This document shows positions 23,887-36,104 of a DNA stretch of 64,000 nt, one piece after another. This DNA comes from Pelobates cultripes (Eukaryota > Chordata > Amphibia > Anura > Pelobatidae). The notes below the pieces were generated by a model, which was given only the letters and a program-made list of their open reading frames with translations, was not told the DNA's origin and ran no database searches. Location of the stretch: contig OW240921.1 in NCBI GenBank assembly GCA_933207985.1, positions 96,075,192 through 96,139,191 of the forward strand. Reading direction: 5' to 3'. Position numbers and translations under genes: made by a program. The first letter of the stretch is position 1. Each line of letters begins with the position of its first letter.

Positions 23887-24424
23887 AAAGAAAACTCACA
23901 CATACTTAAAATAAATCATTACTGTGGATCTGTAAGACCTTCTTACAACTGGAGGGGACCTGCCATATTTCCTTATGTTATAAAACAAAGCAAACAAAAA
24001 CAAGGATCCCTAGAACTGAAGAGGTCTTTGCAAATATTGTGCTCTCTCCAAAAAAAGCAAGCTGAAAAGGGGTATGGTGCGTATAGACTGCTATTTATAC
24101 AATTGTAATCCTTTTAGTTCCTCTATACTAAATGTAATCACCATGACCACGAAGTAACAAGGGCCACAATATAAATGGGACTCAATAATTTAGTCTCTAA
24201 TCAATTAATATATGTTACGAGGTTCTCTGTCAGACAATATCCATCAATAAAACAATTTCGCTAGTATAACGGCTCATTCAGTGCATTGTTAAAGAATGCA
24301 GCTATTATTTCCTATTAATCAAGTCATTTGCTTCTGCAGTGTCTGCGTGTTAATAGCATTAATTATTTCTAAGTAAGTTTACTGAATTAAAAAGTACAGT
24401 TCAGAACAGTGACACCGTAAATGT

Positions 24425-24845
24425 GTTACATTATCAATATCTCACAAAAGTGAGTACACCCCTCACGGTTTTGTAAATATTTTATTACCGTATATCTTTT
24501 CACGTGAAAACACTGAAGAAATGACACTTTGCTACAATGCAAAGTAGGAAGTGTACAGCCTGTATAACAGTGTAAATTTGCTGCCCCCTCAAAATAACTC
24601 AACACACAGCCAATAATGTCGAAACCGTTGGCAACAAAAGTGAGTACGCCCCTAAGTGGAAATGTCCAAATTGGGCCCAAAAGTGTCAATATTGTGTGCG
24701 GCCACCATTATTTTCCAGCACTGCCTTAACCCTCATGGACATGGAGTTCGCCAGAGCTTCACAGGTTGCCACTCGAGTCCTCTTCCACTCCTCCATGATG
24801 ACATCACGGAGCTGTTGGATGTTAGAGACCTGGAGGAGCCTACTT
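24425..24845 (+). mobile_element. Tc1/mariner fragment
   Basis: The motifs CAAAAGTGAGTACACCCCTC and AAAAGTGAGTACGCCCCTA with a CTCCATGATGACATCACGG interior are typical of a vertebrate Tc1/mariner family. The right part is cut by an LTR-like fragment at about 24845. Confidence 0.65.
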
Positions 24846-25140
24846 GCCAGCATCCTGCCCACAGACTATGGACCCTGTGAAAAATAATGTTAAAGTCTCA
24901 GTGCAATTGTGATTATATGGTTCAGTTACCGAACAACCGCACAAACCAGAGACCACCCTGGAGCTTGTTAACATCTATTAACAACTTGGAACGTTTCTCA
25001 CCACAGTGTTCTTATTGTTCGTCTGGATGGCCGCAATTCCTATGCGGCCATCTTTTTCACATGAACACAGGCAGCGGTGTTTGGGCATGAATTTCATGGA
25101 ACTGAAATCGGACACAGAAACTCCCGATCACCGCTGGACT
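24835..25140 (+). repeat. LTR fragment related to the solo LTR at 42306-43108
   Basis: CTTGCCAGCATCCTGCCCAC with AGACTATGGACCCTGTGAAA matches the 5' part of the 42306 LTR, and TTTCATGGAACTGAAATCG matches its centre. Neither terminus is intact. Confidence 0.5.
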
Positions 25141-25152
25141 TCCATCATCATC

Positions 25153-26095
25153 ACCCCAAGGCTGGCAAGGCATTTGCCTTGGGTGGCATTTTCTGGGGGG
25201 TGGCAAAAAAAGCCGCCCCCCCCAATTGCCCTGGCAAATGCCTTGCCAGCCTCTTGTCCACAAAACTCAGGCAACCCCCACTCCCACCTGCACCGCCTTC
25301 TAAATATACATACACACTCACTGACAGACACACCTACACTAGCTAACAGACATACAAACTCACTAACAGACACATACAGTCAATAGCAGACATGCATACA
25401 CACTCACTAACAGACACACATACTAACACACTCATTAACAGAGACAGACATGCATACATACACTCTCACTAACAGACATGCATACATACACACTCACTAA
25501 CAGACACACACTAACAGACACACACACTAACAGCTGCACACATACTCACTAACAGAGACACACACATAGTAACACACTCACTAACAGACACACTCACACA
25601 CTCTCACTAACAGACACACTCCCAAACAGACACCCACACACTCACTAACAGAAACACACACACTAACAGACACACACACTAACACACTCACTTAAAAAAA
25701 AAATTCAATTCCCCCAGCCTCCTTACCTTTGGGAATGCTGGAGTGGATTATCACTTTCCCAGGGGTCCAGTGGGGCTGCTGGGCGGCCGGTCGGTGACTG
25801 CAGTCGTCGAGGGAGCACTAATCCTCCTGTTCAGCTCCCTCGCGTGCCGCGTAGTGATGCCGGAGCCGGAATGATGTCATATTCTGGCTAAGGCATCACT
25901 GCGGTGCGTGCAAAAAGTGCCACTGCTGCCAGCCTGGGAGGCCCTGAGGTAGCCATCTGGCCAGCTCCTGGGCCTCCCAGGACAAGAGGCTAGCAAGGCA
26001 TTTGCCAGGGCGATTGGGGGCGGCTTTTTTTTGCCGCCCCCCAGAAATTGCCGCCCAAGCAAATGCCTTGTTTGCCTCGGGGTAAATACACCCCT
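25153..26095. mobile_element. Fold-back hAT-type element with CA-rich core
   Basis: Both ends carry the same roughly 130-bp inverted block: GGCAAGGCATTTGCC, GCCGCCCCCC and CCTCTTGTCC on the left, and the reverse on the right. The right terminus TACCCC..ACCCCTG reads CAGGGGTGTATTT on the minus strand. The left outermost bases are lost against the LTR fragment. The core (25300-25690) is a degenerate CTCACTAACAGACACACA tandem array, followed by a GC-rich block. Confidence 0.6.
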
Positions 26096-26290
26096 GTGTG
26101 TGTGTGTGTGTCTGTTATTGAGTGTGTTAGTGTGTGTGTCTGTCAGTGAGTGTGTACGTCTGTTAGCTAGTGTGTGTGTGTGTGTGTGTGTCTGACACTG
26201 AGTGTGTATGTGTCTGTCAGTGAGTGTGTATGTGCATCTAGAAGGCGGGGCGGGTGGCCTAGGGCAGCACAAAACCAGGATATACCACTG
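26096..26290 (-). repeat. GT-rich tandem tract ending in a second hAT terminus
   Basis: TGTGTGTGTCTGTCAGTGAG-type repeats run to a terminus that reads CAGTGGTATATCCTGG on the minus strand, a hAT-type end. The partner end was not found. Confidence 0.45.
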
Positions 26291-27200
26291 ATTGTGCTAT
26301 TACACAAAGAACCTAAACTATTTTGACATCAGACTGATTCCTCCTTGTAATAATGTACAACTTCTTTTAAATAAGGGTTATATCTTCCAGAATTGTAACG
26401 AAAGGGTGTGTATCACCTACACAGTGCTAACTGGAACCAAAAAAAAATAATACAAAAAAAAGCACTGTAAATATAGGTACCACATGCATTTGGAGTGACC
26501 ATATAACACCCTCAATCTGAAAAATTCAACCTAAATAAGTTGCATTCAAGCGCAGATCATGTATGTAAAACACGCAGAAAATCTATTAAAAAAACAATAA
26601 ATTAATAAAACAATGGTGTGCTGTCAGCAAAAAAAAAAATTATTGCATCTATTCACAAACCACTATTTATCCAAAAATAATCAAGTCCAAGGTTAGTAGG
26701 GTATAAAAGTCCCAAGTCTTCATATTGATCCAGCTGAAAACAACATTGATAATGTATTCTATACAAAGACTTGGTAACTTGGTAACCTTTATACACTTTG
26801 GACTTGATTGTTGAGAGATCAATGTTGTTTTGTGTATAGATTTTTGTATATATGTACACACACCACACTACACTACACAAGATCCAGTGCACTTACCTAT
26901 CCACTAAAAAACAACTTCAACTTCAGATTTTATTAGTTTCTTTAAAAAACACCTAATCTAGGCAAAAATAATGGGGGTTTAGTTACATTATATGATCATA
27001 CATTGTATAAGCCTGTCACAACGTCAATGTACCCCATCTTTGGCAGGTCCTACACTAACAGCCTAATGTCTGCTCTTATGAGATTAACCCACTTACTTGG
27101 GGAAAGAAATTCCATCTGGGGCTCTCTGCAGTACAAGGCTAAATAGGGCCCTGGGATGAGGCGCCTGTGACAGGGAGGGGTGCAAAACCAAGGAGTTGGC
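26291..27200. other. AT-rich sequence without recognisable gene
   Basis: No gene, RNA or clear element ends were found on either strand. Confidence 0.35.
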
Positions 27201-27213
27201 TAGACTCCCAAAT

Positions 27214-27510
<297 letters not shown>

Positions 27511-27632
27511 TTTCCTGGCTAATCATGGCAGCATATACACATGGGTTAGCTCCTCCCCTACAGCCGATAGGACAGGAAAACCACCAAGGTTTTAAAAGGA
27601 GGCTCCATCCCTAAGGTCCTCAGTCTTTTTCA
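27511..27632 (+). repeat. DIRS left inverted terminal repeat
   Basis: It starts CCTGGCTAATCATGGCAGC and includes GGGTTAGCTCCTCCCC and GGAGGCTCCATCCCTAAGG. It is the near-exact reverse complement of 39768-39876. The outermost roughly 30 bases present at the right end are missing here. Confidence 0.9.
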
Positions 27633-28539
27633 TGTCCTACAGCCCTTAGGACGTGAGCAATTTGCTCCCTTTACTTACGGACATGTATGTTTTTTATCTT
27701 CATTACTTTATTTGCCTGTTTTACTGTAGTACATTATGCAGTTGTGCTTTTATGCTGTGATGCATTCAAGCTTTGATATCTTTAAACTAGTGCATTATAC
27801 AGCTGTACCTTATTGTTAAGATTGTGGTACATTATGCGGTTGTTCTTTTGCTAGAAAGCATTTAAGCTGTTTTGCATTTAAGCTGTGTGGCATTTAAAAC
27901 TGTTTCATTTAAATTTGCATTTAATACTGTTGCATGTAATACCGCAAGTCATTGGAAACTGCAGTAGATTTGGAAAACTGCAGTGCATTTGAAGACTGAT
28001 ATATTTTAAATATTGTGATACATTTTGGAAACTGTTACCTTTTATACCTTGAGGCCTTTAGACTGTGGTGCCCTTAAACTTTGACTTTTTGCACGTGGTT
28101 GCCTATTAAACTTTCTTGCAGGCACTTTTGTTATCTATTTTGCTTCCCCTCGGTCCCAGTGATTTTATTCCCGGTTCCCTGGGTGTTTAGGGGCCATGTA
28201 GGCTTCAGACAGAGTCCTCTCCCTGGTCTCTAAACAGCAAACACACTCGGAATAGGCCCACATGTGTGCAGTTTGTGCCTTATTGGGTCTAATACAGATG
28301 ACTTGCATTGTGGGAATACATGTTGTGGCAGCCATCTTGGATAAGGGCAATTGCCAGAAAGTACCTAAAATAAAGGGAAAATTACAGTAAACATACACTT
28401 ATTGGGAAAGTATTTGCAGGGTCTCCAGACATGGATAAGGGCTGTCTTTAGCCTGTTTTAAAGCTGTTTCGCTGGTTTCTTATAGAATTTAACAGTGCAC
28501 ATTTTTTTTCTTAATACTTTACCACTGGTAATGTTTAGT

Positions 28540-29345
28540 TTTTATTATTTGTCAGGTGTCTGATTCTTCATCAGGATCTGGTTATGAGGAGAAAACAGTG
28601 GAAGGAATCGGTTATGCACTGACTTCCTCCAGAAGGTTGTTGCTTCAGCATGACCTATCACTGTGCAGCCACATGACATGCGGGCAGGGCTTACAAAGTA
28701 AGTTCCAGAGGCCTTAGGGGTAAGAAAAGAGGCCAGGCTTTACCCTGTGGAGGAAGTTATTTCCAACCCGAGAACTACACCACCTAAGTTGCACACTTAT
28801 GGATCATAGGTGGATGCAGACCTGTCCAAGATTTTACGCCTACCATTGTAGGAGGCCAGCCAGCTGTGATTTACGCTGCTGTTTCTACAAACATGAAATA
28901 TGTGATTAAAGATCTAAAGGCTACTATGGAGAGAGATATTAAAAGCCAAGACTGAAGAGGCAGTCTGAAGTCTTCAGGTTACAACTGACTTCTTCACAGA
29001 AACTTCCCTAGATGTAACTATGATATTCTCTGGATCAAATGGCTTTATCTATAGCAGCTAAGAAAGCATTATGGTTCTGTTTCTGGGATGATGTCTCATC
29101 CTCCAAGTCTGCCTTCTACGCCATTCTATTTGAAGGGGTGGTGCTGTTTGGGAAAACTTTGGATAATTCCATTGAAAAGGCGAATGAGGGCTGCAAAATA
29201 TTGGTACCTTAGGATGGAAGTTCCAAGGATCCCAGCTCCTCATAGTCTGACCGGAGAACCTCCAGTGACCAGTATTTCTGAGATACATGGAGCTACTGGC
29301 CCTGCAGGGAATACTCCAGAGGTAACTCATGGCAGTTGCTAAACC
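28540..29345 (+). pseudogene. DIRS gag remnant
   Basis: In different frames this encodes a Ser-rich SDSSSGSGYEE segment and, near 29060-29210, a block reading AAKKALWFCFWDDVSSSKSA and then LFGKTLDNSIEKANEG. The ALW...SSSKS...LFG pattern is characteristic of DIRS gag C-terminal regions. Several frameshifts and stops make it non-functional. Confidence 0.6.
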
Positions 29346-29714
29346 TGCCTTTCAAGGTTCTAATGGAGCTATAACGCAGTCATTTTGCTCTTCAGCAATG
29401 AACAGATCTCCTCCAGTACTAGGAGCCTCATTTTTCTGATCACACATACCTGGGCTCATCATACTCTGGAGGCTTGAGTGGTATCTATGGTCCAGATTGA
29501 TATAGACTGGAGTTTTTTCTTAACGGGAACAGGAGTCTCCATACCAACAGGAGTATTAAGACCAATGAATCAAAAGGTAAAACACTGAAGGAAGAAGCCT
29601 TCTGGACGAAGAGGTGAACCTACACTGAACCTAAGAGGAGCCAACAAGAGGCTGAATGTTAGAGTCTTCGGGATGGAGTCAATCAGATCCATATCTCAAG
29701 CAGTCTAGAAGGAT

Positions 29715-30780
29715 AATTTCCTTACCTCTATATATCTCAAGGATGCTTACTTTCTGTCCAATTTGCAGAGCTCTTCGGCATTAGCTCAGAAGAGAACTTC
29801 CATGTTAGTGCCCTACCATTTGGCCTCAATGCGGCCCCAAGAATTTTTCTATCTGCTTATAGTGTTATTGAGAGTCCAGAACTCCACCTGGTTCCATTAT
29901 CTGGAGGATCTACTTCTGATAGCCGTAGACCCTCAGAAGGCAGGCACACATAGGTATATAGTTCTTTCATAACTCCTAGTTTGGCTGCTTGATGAATATC
30001 AAGAAAAGCAGTTTCAGACCAGCTCAGTGGTTGACATTCCTGAGTGGAAAATTCTAGGCTCTGCTTTTCCCTATCTCGGGAACAGTTCCACAGATTGTAA
30101 AGGTTTTCTCTCCCAGTTTCTTCATTTCTGCTTGGTAACAGCAAGAAAATAGATGCAACTACTGGGGATCCTGGCTTCCACCAGCAGACTTGTCAGATGG
30201 GCCCAATGGCATCTCTGGATTCCTTACAGATCCTTCCTATCTTGGTCTAACAAGAGAAAGATTATTGGAGCCAGCCACTTACTATGTCCCCATCAGTGGA
30301 GTTGCACCTTACCCTGGCAGCTGAAAGAGGGATTAGATCTCTGAGTTTCCAGTGAACAGAACCCCATTGGTCAATTATTAGCTCGAATTCCAGTTTTTAT
30401 AAGATTGGTTGCACAGTGTTTGGACCATGTTGAACAATATTTCCATTCCTTTATATGGAATTAAGAGTCATTTCAAGGCTCTTCTTCACTTCCGAGGCTT
30501 GCTGAAGAACGAGTGGGTCCAAATTTGCTCAAATATTAATGCAACTGTATCCTATATTTACCAAGATGGGTCTCACAGATACGTATTGATGGAATTCCAG
30601 CCCATAATGGTCAGGGCACAGAAGAGCAACCAGTGGCTCAGAATACCATGGCTGTTTGCTGGAGCCGAATAACTGTGGACAAGGTGGATTGGCAACCTTG
30701 TACTGACGGATCCTCGTGGTTGACGCAGATTGTCTGATACCCTACATAGATCTGATGGCCATTTCTTGGAACTACCAGGT
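29715..30780 (+). pseudogene. DIRS reverse transcriptase / RNase H remnant
   Basis: Near 29730 the frame reads SIYLKDAYF, followed in another frame by FHVSALPFGLNAAPRIF. The catalytic box appears as YLEDLLL instead of YLDDLLL, so the first catalytic Asp is changed to Glu. Downstream, LLGILASTSRLVRWAQWH (about 30155-30210) corresponds to the RT-RNase H connection, and DLMAISWNYQVQKY near 30755 to the end of RNase H. At least three frameshifts separate the blocks. The ALPFGL and YxDDLLL signatures are those of DIRS rather than LTR or LINE reverse transcriptases. Confidence 0.8.
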
Positions 30781-30879
30781 CCAGAAGTATTTTTTACATG
30801 CTAGGACCAGAATGCTCAGGTTCAGGATACACTGACAGGTGCAGGTGTGTATTTGTGTGTAGTGTTGGCGTTGAATGCT

Positions 30880-31495
30880 AAGATGTATGCACATATACAC
30901 CTGCACTGCCACAAACAGACACACTGTGATACACATACACACACACACACACACACAGAGAAACACTTGCAGATGCACAGATATTATCAATCGTACAGAT
31001 GCAGCCATACAGACACATTTACACACACTGACACACAACCTGACACACATGCAGACACACAGATGCACACACATGCAGATACACTGACAATATACAGATA
31101 CAGACACACACAATGACAACATACAGACACACAGATACATAACCTGACAAATGCAGATACAAACACTGACACACATGCAGATACACACATTGGCTACATA
31201 CAGATACATGCACAGGTATGCACACTGGCATATACACAGATACATACATATTGACAACATACAGATGCCACACACACACTGACAACATACAGATACACAC
31301 ACTGACATGCTCACACAAACAGATATACTGACACACACAGACACACTGTGACAGACATACTGACACACACATACTGACACACACACACACACAGACATAC
31401 ATACTGACACACACACACACAGACATACTGACACACACACAGACATACATACTGACACACACACACACAGACATACTGACACACACACACAGACA
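30880..31495. repeat. CA-rich degenerate tandem array
   Basis: Units vary around CTGACACACACAGACATACA over about 600 bp. The 276-codon Cys/Val-rich frame on the minus strand is a product of the repeat. It interrupts the DIRS coding region between RNase H and recombinase. Confidence 0.9.
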
Positions 31496-31871
31496 GTCTT
31501 CAGTTTCCTACCTTTGCAAGAGGCTTCCTTCCCTGGGGTCCCGTGTGCTGGCTGAGGCGGGTGGGAGTTGGGGGTCTGGCTCTCCTTGCTCCCCCTCCTC
31601 ACAGGATCCTGGCTCAGCCTCCCGCGCGGCCCGATGTCTTTGAGGTGGGAGGAAGTGATTCACGGACGTCACTTCCTCCCATGCAGCCGTTAAGCAAGGG
31701 GCCCGGTCGTGCTGTTAAAGGGCCACAGCGCAGACTGGACCCCCTTACACTGTGGGCCCACTAGGGAAATCATTTTTTTTCATGTGGGCGGCGGGGCCAC
31801 GGGGCAGCAGCTTTGGGCCCCCCAGGAGTAACTGGGCCCGGGGCAGCTGCCCCATTTGCCCCGTGTTAAAG
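31496..31871 (-). mobile_element. hAT-type GC-rich end
   Basis: This GC-rich block ends in a terminus that reads CACGGCCGTCTTTAACACGG on the minus strand, next to GGGGCAGCTGCCCC. It follows the CA array in the same layout as the hAT elements at 25153 and 44385 (tandem core, GC-rich block, terminus). The opposite end and a target duplication were not found. Confidence 0.5.
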
Positions 31872-32542
31872 ACGGCCGTGAGTATAGGCTTCCCTGAGAC
31901 GGTCATTGAGATCCTCTTACAATCCTATACAGGCTTTACTAAGCTTGACATGCTTTTGTCTGTTAGAATTACTCCTCGTTCAGGCTTTGAAAGGTTCTGT
32001 GTTATAACACTCTAGAGGAGCACTTAGCTGCACTTTGCTTCATATAGGCATTGACTGAATCATGCCTCCACTGAGTGTGGTGAAGCCAATATGTGACGTA
32101 CCACTGGTCACACGGGCCCTGACTGAACCATTATTCAAATCTCTAGAAGGAGCCTCCATGGTGGTAGCACAGAAAGTGCTGGTGGCTGGTACCCCAGCGA
32201 GGAAAATGGGTGAACTCCAGGCTTGATCCTGTGAACCCCCTTTCACTACTTTTCAACAGATATGGTCATCTTGCATTTGGCACCTGAAGATCCTGCCTAT
32301 GGTGAATGCTTATCTATGTCATTCTCTACCTGTACTGAAGGGTACCGATTGAGCGTTGATGCCCCTGGTGCTTCATGTAAGCAACAATTGAACTCAAGCC
32401 TCCGCTGAGGGTGTTGAAACCAATATGTGACGTACCACTGGTCTCACAGACTCTGACTGAACTTCTAGCAGGAGCTTCCATGATGTAAGCCCAGACGTTG
32501 CTGTTGCTGGTGACTGGTACCTCAGCAAGGTGAATGTGTGCA
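31872..32542 (+). pseudogene. DIRS recombinase-region remnant with repeated units, left part
   Basis: GFPETVIEILLQSYTGFTKL near 31890-31960 resembles the start of the DIRS tyrosine recombinase region. From 32010 a unit of roughly 320 bp (GCACTTTGCTTCATATAGG to CAACAGATATGGTCATCTTG) begins. A second, partial copy starts near 32390 and runs to the hAT insertion at 32543. A third copy continues at 38633-38945 on the other side of the hAT. Confidence 0.55.
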
Positions 32543-33030
32543 CAGGGCCGGCCTTAGGCCTTCAGGCGCCCTGTGCGAATAATCTTAACAGCGCCCCCCC
32601 CCCAACGCGCCATCCATGTGTATAGGGGATTTATTAAATGAAAATTTAACAATTAACAAATATTTATCACCTCTTCCCTGTCATTACCTTGCATGGAGGG
32701 AGGGCATGCTGATCTCTGGTGATACAGTTTGCTGGGAATATGGTCGGTGCCTTCACTGGGTGCAGATCATCAGCAACTGTCTCCTGAGCTCAGGCACTTA
32801 CAGTATCAGAGCTTTCCTGTGCTAATCCGCGGCAACGTTCTGATTGGCCGGAACTCGGAAGACAGCTACATTTATCATGTGTGTGTCAGACGTGATTGTG
32901 TGATGTGTTCTCTGTGTGCCATATTTGTAATGGGTGTATTGACTGTGTCTGATATGTGTGTGTATTGACCGTGTGTGATTTTTGTTCACTATAGCAGTAG
33001 ATAGGGGGAGCAGGGGCACTGGGGTAGAGC

Positions 33031-33130
33031 NNNNNNNNNNNNNNNNNNNNNNNNNNNNNNNNNNNNNNNNNNNNNNNNNNNNNNNNNNNNNNNNNNNNNN
33101 NNNNNNNNNNNNNNNNNNNNNNNNNNNNNN
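33031..33130. other. Assembly gap (100 N)
   Basis: There are exactly 100 N, the usual placeholder for a gap of unknown size. The gap falls where the first hAT copy would enter the VNTR, a plausible assembly break. Confidence 0.99.
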
Positions 33131-34500
33131 GGAGATCCGGAGCAGAGCCCAGGAGGACCGCAGACAACGAGCAGCAGGTGAACAGCAGGCCATGCAAAGG
33201 ATCCTCGAGGACCAGGTAAGTGGAGAAATGGAGCGACAAGCGAATCGCTATAATCACGTACGGGATGGAGGAAGGTGAGTAGGGGGGTTTAAGTAGTGTA
33301 ACAAGCCCCTCCCACAACTGCAGGCCAAGCCTTTTCATTAACCATAAAAAACAACATTTCTATGTCCCCAGCACTGGCTGGAAAATTTAGGACTAAAAAT
33401 TTTTTTTTTTGCATTGCAGACCCCAAATATTAGCCAAAGGAGGAGCAAAAACAGCCCCCTTTCCTCCACCTCCAGTGATAACAGGACCAAGGAATACCCA
33501 TTTCCGTGGTCCTGATACCATAACGAGAGAGGGTGCCCAAATTAACCCACACACCTCTGCTGTAATAAATAAATAATGCCAAAAACAACAAACTGCCACT
33601 AAAGTGAAAACATTAAAATATCAATATGTTATGCAGATCCTTCAGCTTAAAAGAAACAACGTGAAGATCACCAACCTCTGTCAAAGGTGAAAACTAAAGT
33701 TTTGTGGTATTCATACATATTTCATTTTGTGAGGAATTTCACATACCTTGTGTCCCACAATCATAAAATACTCAGACCTTGACACTGTTATGGTCCCCAA
33801 GTACAGGAATATACCACAGAGACATTTGTCAGATGTTTAAGACTTAAAGGGTTAGAATACAGGAATGCCAATTTCAGTTTTCAAATCCTCAATTACTTTC
33901 AGGACAAAGTAGAAGTCCTCAGATGGACTTTTTCTGCATCGTGGCATACCATTTACCAAATAAAATAAGTTTCAGTACTTAATATGGGGCATTTTGAGTA
34001 TTCTTACTTGGCCATTTCATCACCAGTTTTGGTCAAATGTAACTATGTTATTTATTCCATAGACAATACATAAAGAAGAATAACTGACAATTTCAGAGAC
34101 CTTGTGTGCCTTACTATTTCAAAGACCCGAGTTTTGTAATCTGCTGCATGTCTCAAGTACTGCCACAACACTTAAGTAGAATAAGTAGACATTTGCCAGA
34201 CTTATTGTTAACTCATAGTGTCAGATTTTGGCATACCTCTTTGCTCCCAAGAGAGACTATTTTTGACAGTACTTTTGTCACCACACTGGCAAGTGTCCCA
34301 ATTGGACCATATTTCTAACTTTATCCTACCCTAAATCTATTTTATCCTAATCCTATCCAAACCTAACTCTAACTATATGTAACCCAAACACTTGCTCACC
34401 CTAAATAAACTTAAGCCTACCTCACTATAACAAACTGGGGGATCTAAGAATCTGACAATAGCTGTGTCTTGATATGATCAGTAAAATCCGCAATTTAGGA
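33131..34500. other. Unclassified sequence right of the gap
   Basis: A short Arg/Gln/Glu-rich frame at 33131-33278 (RAQEDRRQRAAGEQQAMQ) is open to the gap and followed by GGTAAGT and GGTGAGT, possible splice donors. It resembles the helical C-terminal part of Myb/SANT-like proteins of Harbinger transposons, but I cannot confirm this. The remainder is AT-rich with no clear features. Confidence 0.3.
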
Positions 34501-34559
34501 GGGTTTACTTTCTGTTATACTCTGCCCTGTATTATGCCATGAAGCGGTTAGACCACTTA

Positions 34560-34885
34560 GTAAACAGAACTCATTGTGGTTATAACGGCACCCCCAGGCA
34601 TAAAAGGGGTTAAAAGCCGTTTAGCAGATCTTTCCTTCCAGAGACACAGGCACAGCTACTGCAGAACACCAAACTCCCAAACTGGATACAAGGGAATGCT
34701 CCAAACTCCCGAACTGGAATCTCACGAATAGCTGCTAGCAGCTGAACAGGAAAAGCACCCAAGGGCTTACACTCCTGGCAATCAGTCTCTAACAGCATAC
34801 AGTAAATCCCCCCCAAGAACGAGACAAAGCTCTGTGTTAAGGGTCAAGCAGTGAACAGGCAGAGCCGTGGGTTTATTGTTCTTAT
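34560..34885 (-). repeat. Possible LTR fragment
   Basis: On the minus strand an AATAAA signal (about 34870) is followed by GAGCTTTGTCTCGTTCTTGG and then a long non-coding body, resembling the R-U5 part of frog Gypsy-type LTRs. No TG/CA termini or duplication were found. Confidence 0.35.
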
Positions 34886-34902
34886 ATACACATTCTTACA
34901 CA

Positions 34903-35450
34903 CAGTGGCGTCTCTAGGATTCATTTTTCGGGGGGGCACACGGAGGGCCAGTGACAAAAGTAGGGGGGCACATTTAACCCCGCCCTCTTCGCAGTTTGAC
35001 CCCGCCCCTGTCGCATGTTAAGCCACGCCCCCGACACAATGTGTTTTGTTTTTTTAATAATACCTGGTGGAGGATTCATTATTTTCCACCAGGGATTATT
35101 AAAAAAACAAACACATTATCCTTGATACAGTGCCATAGTTGCCAACATTTGAAAAAACATTTTCAAGGACATTTTGCAGCACAGCTATCAATTACTGTCT
35201 GGGTATAATATCCCTGGACAGTCAGTGCTCTCTGTATAATACAGGGCTGTGTGTATAATAAATTGGGACACTCAGTGCTCCCTGTATTGTGCTGCTCTCT
35301 GTATAATACAGGTCTGTTTGTGTATAATATCCCAAGACAGAGAGCAGCACTATACAGGAAGCACTGACTATCCCGGGATATTTTATACACACAGATCTGT
35401 ATTATACAGATAGCTGAGCATATACCCCAATCTCTAGACTACTAGTACCT
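34903..35450 (+). mobile_element. hAT-type element, partial, with internal repeats
   Basis: It begins CAGTGGCGTCTCTAGGATT, a hAT-type terminus. A hairpin at about 35055-35105 pairs AATAATACCTGGTGG with CCACCAGGGATTATT. Repeats of CTGTATAATACAGG and AGCACTGA motifs in both orientations fill 35200-35410. No right terminus was recognised. Confidence 0.5.
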
Positions 35451-35609
35451 GTCAACAGCAGCTCCCAGACGCGTGTAACAGGGCTAAAGTGTGCGGCAGC
35501 TCACACAGATTATTCAGCGGTAAAGTGCACTCGCTGGCAGAGCCAAACTGGGAATCCCTGGGAATCCAAAGCAGCCCTGGAAAAAAAAGTATGCCATTCC
35601 TACAAGTCA

Positions 35610-35640
<31 letters not shown>

Positions 35641-35791
35641 GAAATTAATTCCTGCACTCACGCTGAATTTCCCTTCACGACCGGGTGCCAACCATATATA
35701 GCCAAAAAATACAAAAAATATAAATTAATGGTTGCACTCACGGTTTTTCCAATTAAAAGTCCAAAGTTTATTGTCAATTCATAAAAACTGC

Positions 35792-35833
35792 GATCAACGT
35801 TTCAGTCCTACCAAGAGGACTTTCATCAGGATC
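35792..35833 (-). ncRNA. Hammerhead-ribozyme-like motif (minus strand)
   Basis: The palindrome places an identical 42-nt motif on the opposite strand, with the same stems, cores and extra A as the plus-strand copy. The two motifs point away from a shared centre at 35836. Confidence 0.6.
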
Positions 35834-35838
35834 CTGAT

Positions 35839-35880
35839 GATCCTGATGAAAGTCCTCTTGGTAGGACTGAAACGTTGATC
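35839..35880 (+). ncRNA. Hammerhead-ribozyme-like motif (plus strand)
   Basis: The order is as in a type I hammerhead: stem I strand GATC, core CTGATGA (35843-35849), stem II AGTCC / loop TCTTGGTA / GGACT, core GAAA, a 2-bp stem III (AC with GT), cleavage-position U, then the second stem I strand GATC (35877-35880), which pairs exactly. One extra A lies between the CTGATGA core and stem II, a departure from the consensus that may weaken activity. Such minimal hammerheads with very short stem III are known from Penelope-like retroelements and retrozymes. Activity is not shown. Confidence 0.6.
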
Positions 35881-36104
35881 GCAGTTTTTATGAATTGACA
35901 ATAAACTTTGGACTTTTAATTGGAAAAACCGTGAGTGCAACCATTAATTTATATTTTTTATATATATATATATATATATAGTACAGTGAGCACACAAGCT
36001 CACTGACATGCGCCATTTTAACAGAGTTAAGGGCCCCTGGGCAAAGCAATGCACTGGGGCCCTTCCTACACAACAACTCACAGGAATTTTAATTATTGAT
36101 AGAC

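Larger units (their letters stand above)
35713..35959. repeat. Perfect palindrome, 119-bp arms, 9-bp spacer
   Basis: 35713-35831 is the exact reverse complement of 35841-35959, with spacer TCCTGATGA. Each arm carries GCACTCACGG, a CAATAAAC motif, and a hammerhead-like motif near the centre. A diverged single partial copy of the outer arm sequence (CTGCACTCACG) lies just to the left at about 35645-35675. It looks like two identical terminal segments joined tail to tail. Confidence 0.95.

Noticed and set aside
28560..28600. Hammerhead-like CCTGATGAAG on the minus strand
   Set aside because: No GAAAC core or stem II follows, so only the first core matches by chance.
30772..31602. 276-codon Cys/Val-rich frame on the minus strand
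   Set aside because: It is a translation of the CA-rich tandem array. All three frames on that strand stay open through the repeat and show only Cys-Val-Ser periodicity.
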